From the NCBI GenBank assembly GCA_045544835.1, contig JAZPZS010000107.1, positions 1-10,379 on the forward strand: a DNA stretch of 10,379 nucleotides, read 5' to 3'. Under the pieces are notes generated by a model, which searched no databases, was not told the DNA's origin, and saw nothing but the letters and a program-made list of their open reading frames with translations. Within the stretch, counting starts at the first letter, position 1, and the number at the start of each line of letters is the position of its first letter. The DNA is from UBA1189 sp045544835. GTDB lineage: Bacteria; Bacteroidota; Bacteroidia; Bacteroidales; Bacteroidaceae. This document shows positions 1 to 6,864 of the stretch, piece by piece. Both the position numbers and the translations under genes were made by a program.

Positions 1-137
1 GCTGTCCGATAAAATGACTACTTTTGCCCATGGTTATAAGAGTTTGTGGTAAAACCAAAATAACCAAAAAGGACTGATTCCTCCAAATGGAACCAGTCCT
101 AATTTTTTATTCTCTAAAAAAAGTTTTATCGGACACC
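1..137. repeat. Short element bounded by 14-nt terminal inverted repeats (MITE-like or insertion-sequence remnant)
   Basis: Positions 1-14 (GCTGTCCGATAAAA) match the reverse complement of 124-137 (TTTTATCGGACACC) at 13 of 14 bases. The enclosed DNA has no plausible gene but contains a terminator hairpin at 70-108. This layout fits a miniature inverted-repeat element, or the remains of an insertion sequence whose transposase is gone. No target-site duplication can be tested because the left flank lies outside the window. The left repeat begins exactly at base 1, so the window may start where an assembly broke at a repeated sequence. The inverted repeat itself is seen directly; its mobile nature is inferred. 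Confidence 0.5.
70..108 (+). terminator. Rho-independent terminator inside the left-end element
   Basis: A 12-nt arm at 70-81 pairs with 89-100 (11 of 12 positions, one A/C mismatch) around a 7-nt loop. It is followed by AA and six Ts at 103-108. On the opposite strand the stem is followed by five Ts (complement of 66-70), so it may stop transcription both ways. It would end a gene reading in from the left of the window and also stop any read-through past mnmA. Confidence 0.7.
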
Positions 138-155
138 AATATCAAATAATAAAGC

Positions 156-185
156 GAATAGGGTGCAGCATGCTGCACCCTATTC
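156..185 (-). terminator. Perfect 30-nt palindrome downstream of mnmA, probable terminator
   Basis: Bases 156-185 read identically on both strands, and the centre is GCATGC. The palindrome begins 25 nt past the mnmA stop codon. On the mnmA (minus) strand it is followed by GCTTTATTATTT, a T-rich but interrupted tract. It is most likely the mnmA terminator or a 3'-end-stabilising hairpin. The poor T-run makes intrinsic termination less certain than at the other terminators in the window. Confidence 0.6.
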
Positions 186-210
186 TTGTTTTCCCTTCTT
201 CTGGGACATG

Positions 211-1311
211 CTATACCCACTGCCCAATTCCGCGCTGCGAAGCAATGAAAGCACCGCCCACAAGGCGATTGCCCACGTAGAACACGGCCGACTGGCCCGG
301 AGTGACTGCCGACACCGCTTCATGGAAGCGGATGAGCAGTTTGCCATCATCCACCTCGCGCACCACCTCGCATGGCACGGCACGACTGCGGTAGCGGATG
401 CGCACCGTAAGCTGCTGCTCAGCGAAGAAGCGCTCGGCATCGACCAGCTGCACCTGCTCCACCAGCATATACTGCGCTACGAGTTGCTCGGCATCGCCCA
501 GCATCACGGTATTCTTGTCGGGATTGAGCTTGAGCACATAGGCAGGCTTGCCCAGGGCTATGCCGAGTCCCTTGCGCTGCCCTATCGTATAATAAGGATA
601 GCCCTGATGGGTGCCGAGAGTGCGACCTGCACTATCGACAAACTTGCCAGGCCCCACCAGCGTGTCAATCTGCGGGCAATGCTCGCGCAGGAAGTCGCGG
701 TAGTCGCCCTCGATGAAGCACACCTCCATGCTCTCGCCCTCGCGTGCCTTGAGCGCAAAGTTCCTGTCGGCAAGGTATTGCCGCACATCGGGTTTCTTCC
801 ACCCTCCCAGCGGGAAGAGGCAGCGGGCGAGCACCTCCTGGCTGAGTCGCCAAAGGAAGTAGCTCTGATCCTTCTGTACGTCATCACCCGTGACAATATA
901 GTAGTGGCCCTGCTCACATATGGTCTGCACATAATGCCCAGTGGCTATGTAGGCACAGCCGAGGCGGTCGGCCCACTCGGTGAGCATGCGGAACTTGAAG
1001 AGCGGGTTGCACATCACACAGGGATTGGGTGTACGGCCCTGCATATACTCGTCGATGAAGTATTGCACGATGCTGCTGCAGAACGGTTCACGCTCATCAA
1101 CCACATGGTGCTCGATGCCTAATCGTACAGCCACCTCACGTGCCTCATCCACAAATTTGGGTTGGCCATCAGAAGCCAGTTGCGAAGCATTATCAAACAC
1201 GCGCATCGTCACGCCCACCACTTCGTAGCCCTGCTCCTGCAACATCAAGCACACTGCCGTGCTGTCGATGCCACCACTCATACCTACCAGTACTCGCTTG
1301 TTCTTCTCCAT
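211..1311 (-). CDS. mnmA: tRNA-specific 2-thiouridylase MnmA
   Basis: This cytosolic enzyme uses ATP to adenylate C2 of the wobble uridine (U34) in tRNAs for Lys, Glu and Gln, then replaces the oxygen with sulfur passed on by a persulfide relay. The 366-aa length is typical. Visible motifs are the PP-loop SGGIDS (residues 12-17), NPCVMCNPLFKF (96-107) holding the expected catalytic Cys101, GHYVQT (125-130), and MEVCFI (195-200) holding the second catalytic Cys198. YTIGQRKGLG (241-250) and the C-terminal beta-barrel region complete the family pattern. The ATG at 1311 places the PP-loop at the normal distance from the N terminus. The gene is divergent from the MATE gene, with a 121-nt gap, and no good Bacteroidetes promoter for it is visible there. 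From memory, many Bacteroidales carry two MnmA paralogues, and which one this is cannot be told from the window. Confidence 0.96.
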   Translation of the reverse strand: MEKNKRVLVGMSGGIDSTAVCLMLQEQGYEVVGVTMRVFDNASQLASDGQPKFVDEAREVAVRLGIEHHVVDEREPFCSSIVQYFIDEYMQGRTPNPCVMCNPLFKFRMLTEWADRLGCAYIATGHYVQTICEQGHYYIVTGDDVQKDQSYFLWRLSQEVLARCLFPLGGWKKPDVRQYLADRNFALKAREGESMEVCFIEGDYRDFLREHCPQIDTLVGPGKFVDSAGRTLGTHQGYPYYTIGQRKGLGIALGKPAYVLKLNPDKNTVMLGDAEQLVAQYMLVEQVQLVDAERFFAEQQLTVRIRYRSRAVPCEVVREVDDGKLLIRFHEAVSAVTPGQSAVFYVGNRLVGGAFIASQRGIGQWV

Positions 1312-1376
1312 CGTTCTGCGAAGTTAGTATTTTTTCGGAACAAAGCGATGCTATCCGATGTTTTTTTGCCCGCAAA

Positions 1377-1408
1377 TTTTCGCACCCAACAAGAAATCCG
1401 TAATTTTG
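1377..1408 (+). promoter_or_regulatory. Probable promoter of the MATE gene
   Basis: TAATTTTG at 1401-1408 matches the Bacteroidetes -7 consensus TAnnTTTG exactly. A weak -33 candidate (TTTT, 1377-1380) lies 20 nt upstream. Transcription would start near 1414, giving a leader of about 19 nt before the ATG at 1433. This box also argues against the longer reading frame that opens at 1358, because that start would lie upstream of the promoter. Confidence 0.55.
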
Positions 1409-1432
1409 TATGATTTTTCAGAAAGGACAATA

Positions 1433-2809
1433 ATGACAGAAAAGAAAATTCCGAGCGAACTAGGCACTCAGCCCGTAGGCAAGCTGCTGCGACAGTATGC
1501 CGTACCCTCTATCGTGGCCATGCTGGCCTCATCGCTCTACAACATTGTCGACAGCGTGTTCATTGGCCATGGCGTAGATGCCCTGGCGCTGTCGGGACTG
1601 GCCGTCACCTTCCCGCTGATGAACATATCCACGGCATTCGGTGCCATGGTAGGTATGGGTTCGTCGACCCTCATCTCGGTTAAATTGGGTCAGAAAGACT
1701 ATGACACGGCGCAGCAGATATTGGGCAATGCCGTGGTGATGAACGTGGTGATGGGTGTCATCTTCGGCATCTTCGCACTGCTGTTCCTCGACCCCATCCT
1801 CTACTTCTTCGGGGCCAGCGACGCCACCATCAGCTATGCCCGCGAGTACATGCAGATAATCCTGCTGGGCAATGTGTTTACTCACCTGTACTTTGGCTTC
1901 AACGCCCTGCTGCGTGCCATGGGACATCCCAAGATGGCCATGCGGGCGACCATAGCCACGGTGATTATCAATACGGTGCTCGACCCCCTGTTCATCTTCA
2001 AGGAAATAGACCTCGGCTTCATCCAGTTTAGCGGCGCCGGCTGGGGCATCAAGGGTGCCGCCATAGCCACCATCCTGGCACAATGCATATCACTGGCATG
2101 GCAGGTGCGTGTGCTGAGCGACAAGCGCGAGTTCATCCACTTCAAGCGCGGCATCTACAAGCTCAAGAGCTATATCGTAAAGGAGGTACTCACCATCGGC
2201 CTCTCGCCCTGCCTGATGAACCTTGCCTCGTGCTTTGTGGTCATCTTCATCAACCGCGGCCTCACCAACTACGGAGGCGACTATGCGGTAGGAGCCTACG
2301 GCATCGTCCACAAGATGACCTTCATCTTCGTGATGATTGTCATGGGATTCAACCAAGCCATGCAGCCCATTGCCGGATACAACTATGGCGCCAAGGCCTA
2401 CGACCGAGTGACCAAGGTGCTCAAAATTACAATCGGGCTGGCCACAATAGTCACTACGCTGGCATTTGTGGTGGGCGAGTTCTTCCCCGAATATGTAGCC
2501 CTCATCTTCACATCCGACGAAAAGATGATTGAGATGGCCGTGACAGGTATGCGCTACAACTGCCTCCTGTTCCCCATCGTGGGATTCCAGATGGTAGCGG
2601 GCAACTTCTTCCAGAGCATCGCTCAGCCCGGCAAGGCCATCTTCCTCTCGCTAAGCCGCCAGCTGCTGTTCCTAGTACCCTTCATACTCATCTTCCCCCA
2701 CTTCTGGGGCATCGATGGTGTGTGGATAAGCCTTCCCGCATCGGACCTCGTGTCGTCTATCACGGCAGCGGTGATGCTGGGAATGTTCTTCAAGAAACAT
2801 AAGAAATAA
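1433..2809 (+). CDS. MATE-family multidrug/cation efflux transporter
   Basis: This is an inner-membrane antiporter that exports organic cations or drugs in exchange for Na+ or H+; the substrate cannot be read from sequence. The 458-aa product is almost entirely hydrophobic segments with short polar loops, consistent with the twelve helices and two MatE halves of the family. The first half has the family pattern YNIVDSVFIGH near residue 40, with a GTQPVGKLL amphipathic lead-in before helix 1. The reading frame is open 25 codons further upstream, but I chose the ATG at 1433. It follows AAAGGA at suitable spacing, gives the usual MATE N terminus and lies downstream of the promoter box at 1401. 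The gene is followed after 10 nt by the kinase-like gene, so the two are probably cotranscribed. Confidence 0.92.
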   Translation: MTEKKIPSELGTQPVGKLLRQYAVPSIVAMLASSLYNIVDSVFIGHGVDALALSGLAVTFPLMNISTAFGAMVGMGSSTLISVKLGQKDYDTAQQILGNAVVMNVVMGVIFGIFALLFLDPILYFFGASDATISYAREYMQIILLGNVFTHLYFGFNALLRAMGHPKMAMRATIATVIINTVLDPLFIFKEIDLGFIQFSGAGWGIKGAAIATILAQCISLAWQVRVLSDKREFIHFKRGIYKLKSYIVKEVLTIGLSPCLMNLASCFVVIFINRGLTNYGGDYAVGAYGIVHKMTFIFVMIVMGFNQAMQPIAGYNYGAKAYDRVTKVLKITIGLATIVTTLAFVVGEFFPEYVALIFTSDEKMIEMAVTGMRYNCLLFPIVGFQMVAGNFFQSIAQPGKAIFLSLSRQLLFLVPFILIFPHFWGIDGVWISLPASDLVSSITAAVMLGMFFKKHKK

Positions 2810-2819
2810 TTTAGGGATT

Positions 2820-3440
2820 ATGAAAAAGATTATCATCAACATTGGGCGCCAACTCGGTAGCGGCGGACGCAGCATTGCCGCCCTTCTGGCCAAGCACTAC
2901 AACATCACAGCCTATGACCGCAAGCTGATAGAGCTGGCAGCCAAGGAGAGCGGACTCAGTGCCGAGTTTTTCGAGAATGCCGACGAGAAGAAGTCACACG
3001 GATTCTTCCACTCCATCTTCTCAAACCGCTCGGCTGCCAACGCGCTTACCCATAGCGACTCATACCTGAGCAACGACACCCTGTTCAAGGTACAGAGCGA
3101 CATCATTCGCGACCTGGCCGAGCACGAGTCGTGCATCTTCATCGGCCGCTGCGCCGACTATATCTTGCGCGACAATCCCCACTGCATCAACCTCTTCTTC
3201 ACCGCCAACCTCGAAGACCGCACGAGACGTATGGTCGAGGAGAAGGGCATCACCGCCGAGCAGGCTGCCGAGCTCATCGAGAAGACCGACCGCCGCCGTG
3301 CTACATACTACAACTACTACAGCGGCAAGACCTGGGGCGCAGCCGAGAGCTATGACCTCTGCATCAACACCTCGCACCTCGGCCACGAAGCCACGGCTCA
3401 GATGCTGATAGAGTATATTGACGAGAGAATTAAAAGTTAA
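2820..3440 (+). CDS. Cytidylate-kinase-like protein (Cytidylate_kin2 type)
   Basis: The 206-aa protein belongs to the P-loop nucleoside-monophosphate-kinase fold, of the 'cytidylate kinase-like' type common in Bacteroidetes and Firmicutes. It is not the canonical Cmk. Visible features are a glycine-rich P-loop region GRQLGSGGRS (residues 9-18), the strand-and-turn FIGRCADYIL (107-116), a basic lid region DRRRATYYNYY (157-167), and SYDLCINTS (177-185) near the C terminus. The P-loop lacks the classical GKS/GKT ending and has GGR instead, as is usual in this subfamily. The likely reaction is phosphate transfer from ATP to a nucleotide or related acceptor, but the true substrate is unproven. It starts 10 nt after the MATE stop codon, suggesting cotranscription, and its last codons lie in an inverted repeat. 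Confidence 0.85.
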   Translation: MKKIIINIGRQLGSGGRSIAALLAKHYNITAYDRKLIELAAKESGLSAEFFENADEKKSHGFFHSIFSNRSAANALTHSDSYLSNDTLFKVQSDIIRDLAEHESCIFIGRCADYILRDNPHCINLFFTANLEDRTRRMVEEKGITAEQAAELIEKTDRRRATYYNYYSGKTWGAAESYDLCINTSHLGHEATAQMLIEYIDERIKS

Positions 3441-3524
3441 AAATGAAACATTAAAACAAAATATAGGCTGCTGATATATCCATCAAAAGAAGATGACATC
3501 AGTCCTAATTTTTAACTTTTAATT
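3428..3524. repeat. 17-nt perfect inverted repeat flanking an AT-rich spacer
   Basis: Bases 3428-3444 are the exact reverse complement of 3508-3524, with 63 nt between the arms. The left arm contains the final codons and stop of the kinase-like gene; the right arm lies just ahead of the phosphodiesterase start. The arms are A/T-rich with a single G or C. They could form a long-range stem in the transcript, or they may be a low-complexity repeat of the kind scattered through Bacteroidales intergenic DNA. No promoter box or T-tract terminator is clear in the spacer. Confidence 0.6.
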
Positions 3525-3534
3525 TTCAATTTCC

Positions 3535-4023
3535 ATGAAGCGCATCGGACTACTCTCTGACACCCACGGCCACTGGGACGAACGCTACGCACGGCACTTT
3601 GCCGAGTGCGATGAGGTGTGGCATGCCGGCGACATCGGTTCGCTCGAGGTAGCCGAGCGGTTCGAAGCCTTCCGACCCTTCCGCGCCGTACACGGCAATA
3701 TCGACGGACGCGACATCCGCCTGCGCTACCCACAGGTCAACCGCTTCACCATCGAGGGAGCCGACGTGCTCATCAAGCACATTGGCGGCTACCCCGGCAA
3801 CTACGACCCCTCCATTCGCGGCATCCTCTTCATGCGTCCGCCCACGCTCTTCATCAGCGGACACTCACACATCCTCAAGGTGATGCACGACCGCACCATC
3901 AACACCCTACACATCAACCCCGGCGCTGCCGGCATCCACGGATTCCACAAGGTGCGCACCCTTGTACGCTTCACCATCGACAACGGTACGTTCAGCGACC
4001 TTGAAGTGATAGAACTGGCATAA
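3535..4023 (+). CDS. YfcE/MJ0936-type metallophosphoesterase (predicted phosphodiesterase)
   Basis: This is a small cytosolic calcineurin-fold phosphoesterase with a two-metal centre, related to E. coli YfcE, which hydrolyses model phosphodiesters; the physiological substrate is unknown. All expected metal-site motifs are present in the 162-aa product: SDTHG (D9, H11), HAGDIG (D33), HGNID (N55), H82 and GHSH (H110, H112), followed by NPGA (128-131). Length and motif order are normal and there is no signal peptide. The ATG at 3535 puts SDTHG at residue 8, as is standard. It follows the kinase-like gene after 94 nt, a gap that holds an inverted repeat, so cotranscription is possible but unproven. 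Confidence 0.9.
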   Translation: MKRIGLLSDTHGHWDERYARHFAECDEVWHAGDIGSLEVAERFEAFRPFRAVHGNIDGRDIRLRYPQVNRFTIEGADVLIKHIGGYPGNYDPSIRGILFMRPPTLFISGHSHILKVMHDRTINTLHINPGAAGIHGFHKVRTLVRFTIDNGTFSDLEVIELA

Positions 4024-4070
4024 AGCGTTATCCGATGGAAATAGGCATCGCTTATCTACTCGCTTTTTCG

Positions 4071-4246
4071 CACCTTTGTAGTAAACCACGAAGATACTTG
4101 CACTCGCTGTGAAAAATATCCAAGCAAGCTGGATATTTCTCGCTCGTTTATTCGTATCTTTGAGGCAAACCTCGAATATACTTTCACTCGCTGTGAAAAA
4201 TATCCAAGTAAGCTGGATATTTCTCGCTCGTTTATTCGTATCTTTG
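4071..4246. repeat. Tandem 84-nt repeat carrying a hairpin and promoter-like boxes
   Basis: Two 62-nt blocks, 4101-4162 and 4185-4246, differ at one base (C4125 versus T4209). They sit 84 nt apart, and the intervening DNA is also similar to the sequence ahead of the first block. A third, partial unit ends at 4078, so TTTG recurs at 4075-4078, 4159-4162 and 4243-4246 with exact 84-nt phase. Each full block contains a 9-bp hairpin (4114-4122 with 4130-4138, and 4198-4206 with 4214-4222) and ends in TATCTTTG. The first full unit also has partly complementary outer arms (4089-4097 and 4154-4162). The unit therefore looks like a duplicated promoter module or a small palindromic repeat. It fills the gap between the phosphodiesterase and DUF5063 genes. 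Confidence 0.85.
4239..4246 (+). promoter_or_regulatory. Promoter -7 box for the DUF5063-exonuclease operon (duplicate at 4155-4162)
   Basis: TATCTTTG matches the Bacteroidetes -7 consensus exactly, and a start point near 4252 would leave a leader of about 16 nt before the ATG at 4268. An identical box lies 84 nt upstream at 4155-4162, and a partial one (CACCTTTG) at 4071-4078. No good TTTG -33 element is visible; that position is taken by the arm of the repeat hairpin. Confidence 0.6.
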
Positions 4247-4267
4247 TCGGGAGAATAGAAAAAGTTT

Positions 4268-4810
4268 ATGAAAAAAGCATCACAAGTGATATTTGAACGC
4301 AACGCAGTGGAGTTTGTCACCGTAGCAGCCGAGTATTGTGCCTTCATCGAGCGTAGCGAAGGACAGAAGCGTACTGAGTTTGTTGATACGCTACTCAAGA
4401 TATTGCCATTGCTGTACATCAAGGCATTAATGATTCCCGAATGTGAGGTGATGAGTGAAGACGGGCTGGAAAGTTTTGTCACCGAAGACGACTACGAGGT
4501 GATACGTCTGAACCTGCAGGAACTGCTGGCCGACCGCGACGACTATCTCGATGTATTCGTGGAGGACATGAAGTACAGCGACACCCCCATCCGCAAGAGC
4601 ATTGCCGAGGACCTTTCAGACATCTATCAAGTCGTGAAGGATTTTGTCTGCCAGTTCCGCAGTGGGCTCAACGAAACGATGCACGATGCCTTGGCCCAAT
4701 GCCGTGAGCACTTTATCGGCTACTGGGGACAGACGCTTGTCAACACCATGCGGGCACTACACGAGGTGAAGTATAACCATACGGACGAAGAGGAAGAGTA
4801 CGATGATTGA
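4268..4810 (+). CDS. DUF5063 family protein of unknown function
   Basis: The 180-aa cytosolic protein appears all-helical and acidic, ending in an Asp/Glu-rich tail (DEEEEYDD). I recognise it as DUF5063, a family seen mostly in Bacteroidetes, from its overall pattern (a VEFVTVAAEYC helix, LPLLYIKAL near residue 46, REHFIGYWGQTL near 147). No catalytic motif is evident. It lacks a signal peptide and membrane segments. Its stop overlaps the exonuclease start by 8 nt, implying translational coupling. The steady association with an exonuclease and an rRNA methyltransferase gene suggests a role near RNA or nucleic-acid metabolism, but that is only inference from context. Confidence 0.82.
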   Translation: MKKASQVIFERNAVEFVTVAAEYCAFIERSEGQKRTEFVDTLLKILPLLYIKALMIPECEVMSEDGLESFVTEDDYEVIRLNLQELLADRDDYLDVFVEDMKYSDTPIRKSIAEDLSDIYQVVKDFVCQFRSGLNETMHDALAQCREHFIGYWGQTLVNTMRALHEVKYNHTDEEEEYDD

Positions 4811-5417
4811 GATTGCCAGTAACATCGCCAAGGCAGATATTGCCTCACTGCCGGCCGACCTGTTTGGCGGGCGTATCATCGTCATACACTCTGCTGCCGA
4901 TGTAGAAAAAGCGGTGAGTTATCTCAAGAACTACCCTATATTAGGTATCGACACGGAGACACGCCCCAGCTTCGCCAAAGGGAAGACCTATGAGGTATCA
5001 CTCATGCAAGTGTCTACTGAAGACACCTGTTTTCTCTTCAGACTCAACTATATAGGCATGCCCGATGCACTGATAGAACTGCTGCAAAGCAACCAACTCA
5101 AAGTGGGACTCTCGCTGAAGGACGATATCCATAGTCTGCACCGCAAGCATAGCTTCGAGCCGCAAGGTTTCCTCGACCTACAGAACTACGTTAAAGAGTT
5201 GGGAATCGAAGCACAGAGCCTGCAAAAAATCTATGCACTGCTCTTCAAGAAGAAAATTTCAAAGTCACAACGCCTCACCAATTGGGAAGCCGATGTGCTT
5301 ACCGATCGCCAGAAAGGCTATGCGGCTACCGATGCATGGGCATGCATACGCATATATAAGTATCTAGAAGAGCTGAAACACAAGCAACAGATACGTGTCG
5401 TAAAAGTTGATGTATGA
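4803..5417 (+). CDS. DEDDy-type 3'-5' exonuclease domain protein (RNase D/WRN-like)
   Basis: The 204-aa protein is a stand-alone 3'-5' exonuclease domain of the DnaQ-like superfamily, expected to remove nucleotides from RNA or DNA 3' ends using two metal ions. Motif I is GIDTETRP (D50, E52), motif II is VGLSLKDDIHSL (probably D108), and motif III is YAATDAWACIRIY with Y173 and D177. All four acidic residues and the tyrosine are present, so it should be active. It lacks the HRDC domain of full RNase D and is close in size to bacterial single-domain homologues of the WRN exonuclease. The ATG lies inside the end of the DUF5063 gene (8-nt overlap). Whether the substrate is RNA or DNA cannot be decided here. 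Confidence 0.9.
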   Translation: MIEIASNIAKADIASLPADLFGGRIIVIHSAADVEKAVSYLKNYPILGIDTETRPSFAKGKTYEVSLMQVSTEDTCFLFRLNYIGMPDALIELLQSNQLKVGLSLKDDIHSLHRKHSFEPQGFLDLQNYVKELGIEAQSLQKIYALLFKKKISKSQRLTNWEADVLTDRQKGYAATDAWACIRIYKYLEELKHKQQIRVVKVDV

Positions 5418-5470
5418 CACAACGAAAGCAACAGATTACAACACATTTATTTGACCATCCTGCCATCTAG
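5414..5470 (+). CDS. Possible 18-aa coupled small reading frame or gene remnant
   Basis: An ATG at 5414 overlaps the exonuclease stop codon in an ATGA arrangement, the classic layout for translational coupling. It opens an 18-codon frame (MTQRKQQITTHLFDHPAI) ending at TAG 5468-5470. Past the stop, the same frame stays open into the following gene. It may be a true small peptide, the start of a decayed gene, or chance. Nothing in the peptide is recognisable. Confidence 0.2.
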   Translation: MTQRKQQITTHLFDHPAI

Positions 5471-5510
5471 GGCCTCACACCGCTCAGCATGGCAACTATA
5501 ACTCAAAATC

Positions 5511-6698
5511 ATGAACAAAACTGTATACTTAAAAAAAGGAAAAGAAGAATCTCTCGGTCGTTTCCACCCATGGATATTCTCCGGTGCTATCCATCATATC
5601 GAAGGACGCCCCGAAGAGGGCGATGTTGTACGTGTGCTCAGTGCCGACGGACGTTTTCTTGCCGTAGGGCATGTGCAGATAGGCAGCATTGCCGTACGCG
5701 TGCTCTCATTTGAGGATATCGCCATCGACCGCAGTTTCTGGTTTCAGCGCCTCAGCGTAGCCTATGATGTGCGCAAGAGTATAGGAGTGGCCAACAATCC
5801 ATCAAATAACACGTTCCGTCTCGTACATGGAGAGGGCGATGGTCTCCCCGGACTAGTTGTCGATGTGTATGACCGCACCGCTGTGATGCAGGCCCATTCG
5901 GTGGGCATGCATGTTTGCCGTCATGAGATTGCCGATGCACTGAGCGAGGTACTGGATGGCATCATCGACAATATCTACTACAAGTCAGAAACTACGCTTG
6001 CCTACAAGGCATCGGAGGATGGAGGCAATGGTTTCCTCAAAGGCAGCCTGGCAACAGCCTGCGACATTGCCGTAGAGAACGGACTGCGCTTTCATGTCGA
6101 TTGGCTAGGCGGACAAAAAACGGGCTTCTTCGTAGACCAGCGTGAGAATCGTGCCCTGCTGGAGCGCTACTCTCATGGGCGCAAGGTGCTCAACATGTTT
6201 TGCTATACAGGAGGATTCTCCTTCTACGCCATGCGCGGTGGAGCCGAACTGGTACATTCGGTAGACTCATCCTCGCGTGCCATTGACATTACCCGTGCTA
6301 ACGTAGAGCTCAACTTCCCAGGCGACACGCGTCACGAAGCTTTCGCTGAAGATGCATTCAAGTATCTCGACAGCATGGGTGACCAGTACGACCTCATCAT
6401 ACTTGACCCACCCGCATTTGCCAAGCACAAAGATGCCCTGCGCAACGCACTCATGGGCTATCGTAAACTCAATGCCAAGGCTTTTGAAAAAATACGCCCT
6501 GGCGGCATCCTCTTCACCTTCTCCTGCTCACAAGTAGTGACAAAGGACAACTTCCGTACAGCGGTATTTACGGCAGCTGCCATGTCCGGACGACGAGTAC
6601 GCATTCTTCACCAGTTAACCCAACCAGCCGATCACCCCATCAGCATATACCATCCCGAAGGAGAGTACCTCAAGGGACTGGTGCTGTATGTAGAATAG
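5511..6698 (+). CDS. Class I SAM-dependent rRNA methyltransferase, RlmI-like (PUA domain plus methyltransferase)
   Basis: The 395-aa cytosolic enzyme has the two-part layout of E. coli RlmI, which makes 5-methylcytosine 1962 in 23S rRNA. An N-terminal RNA-binding PUA domain spans about residues 1-75 (RFHPWIFSGAI at 17-27). After a linking region comes GQKTGFFVDQREN (201-213). The Rossmann methyltransferase has the SAM-binding segment NMFCYTGGFSFYA (228-240), an acidic turn VDSS (251-254), the catalytic-site motif LDPPAF (298-303), and SCS (338-340) whose Cys339 is the likely nucleophile. Length is normal. It lies 93 nt after the exonuclease gene with no terminator between them, so it is probably in the same operon, and a terminator follows at 6730. 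The exact base methylated is inferred from homology. Confidence 0.92.
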   Translation: MNKTVYLKKGKEESLGRFHPWIFSGAIHHIEGRPEEGDVVRVLSADGRFLAVGHVQIGSIAVRVLSFEDIAIDRSFWFQRLSVAYDVRKSIGVANNPSNNTFRLVHGEGDGLPGLVVDVYDRTAVMQAHSVGMHVCRHEIADALSEVLDGIIDNIYYKSETTLAYKASEDGGNGFLKGSLATACDIAVENGLRFHVDWLGGQKTGFFVDQRENRALLERYSHGRKVLNMFCYTGGFSFYAMRGGAELVHSVDSSSRAIDITRANVELNFPGDTRHEAFAEDAFKYLDSMGDQYDLIILDPPAFAKHKDALRNALMGYRKLNAKAFEKIRPGGILFTFSCSQVVTKDNFRTAVFTAAAMSGRRVRILHQLTQPADHPISIYHPEGEYLKGLVLYVE

Positions 6699-6729
6699 AC
6701 GTACGTTACACTACGTTATAAATTGTAAT

Positions 6730-6766
6730 AAAAAGCTATGGATCGGCTTTCAATCCGTAGCTTTTT
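6730..6766 (+). terminator. Rho-independent terminator of the methyltransferase operon
   Basis: A 14-nt arm at 6730-6743 pairs with 6753-6766 (one T-G wobble) around a 9-nt loop. The 3' arm itself ends in five Ts, and the 5' arm begins with five As, so it may also work on the opposite strand. It lies 31 nt after the stop codon at 6698. Confidence 0.85.
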
Positions 6767-6828
6767 ACCCTATTTCCACAAATAAAGTATTAAACAGTGT
6801 TAATTATACACTTTTTTTGCACGAATTG

Positions 6829-6859
6829 TTTGCCAGTTAAAAAATAAGTCGTACCTTTG
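6829..6859 (+). promoter_or_regulatory. Consensus Bacteroidetes promoter ahead of a probable small RNA
   Basis: TTTG at 6829-6832 and TACCTTTG at 6852-6859 are separated by exactly 19 nt. This is the best full match in the window to the -33/-7 consensus of Bacteroidetes. Transcription would begin near 6865. There is no reading frame downstream that it could plausibly serve before the terminator at 6903-6931. Confidence 0.8.
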
Positions 6860-6864
6860 CATCG

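Noticed and set aside
95..107. Shared CAGTCCTAATTTTT in the left-end hairpin and at about 3500-3513
   Set aside because: One short AT-rich match with no extended similarity around it. It is probably chance, so it is not reported as a repeat family.
163..1122. Long plus-strand open frame (319 codons) opposite mnmA
   Set aside because: It lies entirely antisense to a complete, motif-rich mnmA and its translation has no domain pattern. GC-rich coding DNA often gives such mirror frames.
1358..1432. N-terminal 25-codon extension of the MATE protein
   Set aside because: It lies upstream of the TAATTTTG promoter box at 1401-1408, and homologous transporters begin near the ATG at 1433.
4071..4246. 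Tandem hairpin repeats as a possible CRISPR array
   Set aside because: Only two full units with an 84-nt period, the intervening sequence is itself similar between units, and no cas gene is present.
3907..4482. 191-codon minus-strand frame containing an internal repeat (DTNKRARNIQL twice)
   Set aside because: The repeated peptide is only the translation of the 84-nt tandem DNA repeat. The frame overlaps the ends of the phosphodiesterase and DUF5063 genes and has no promoter or family resemblance.
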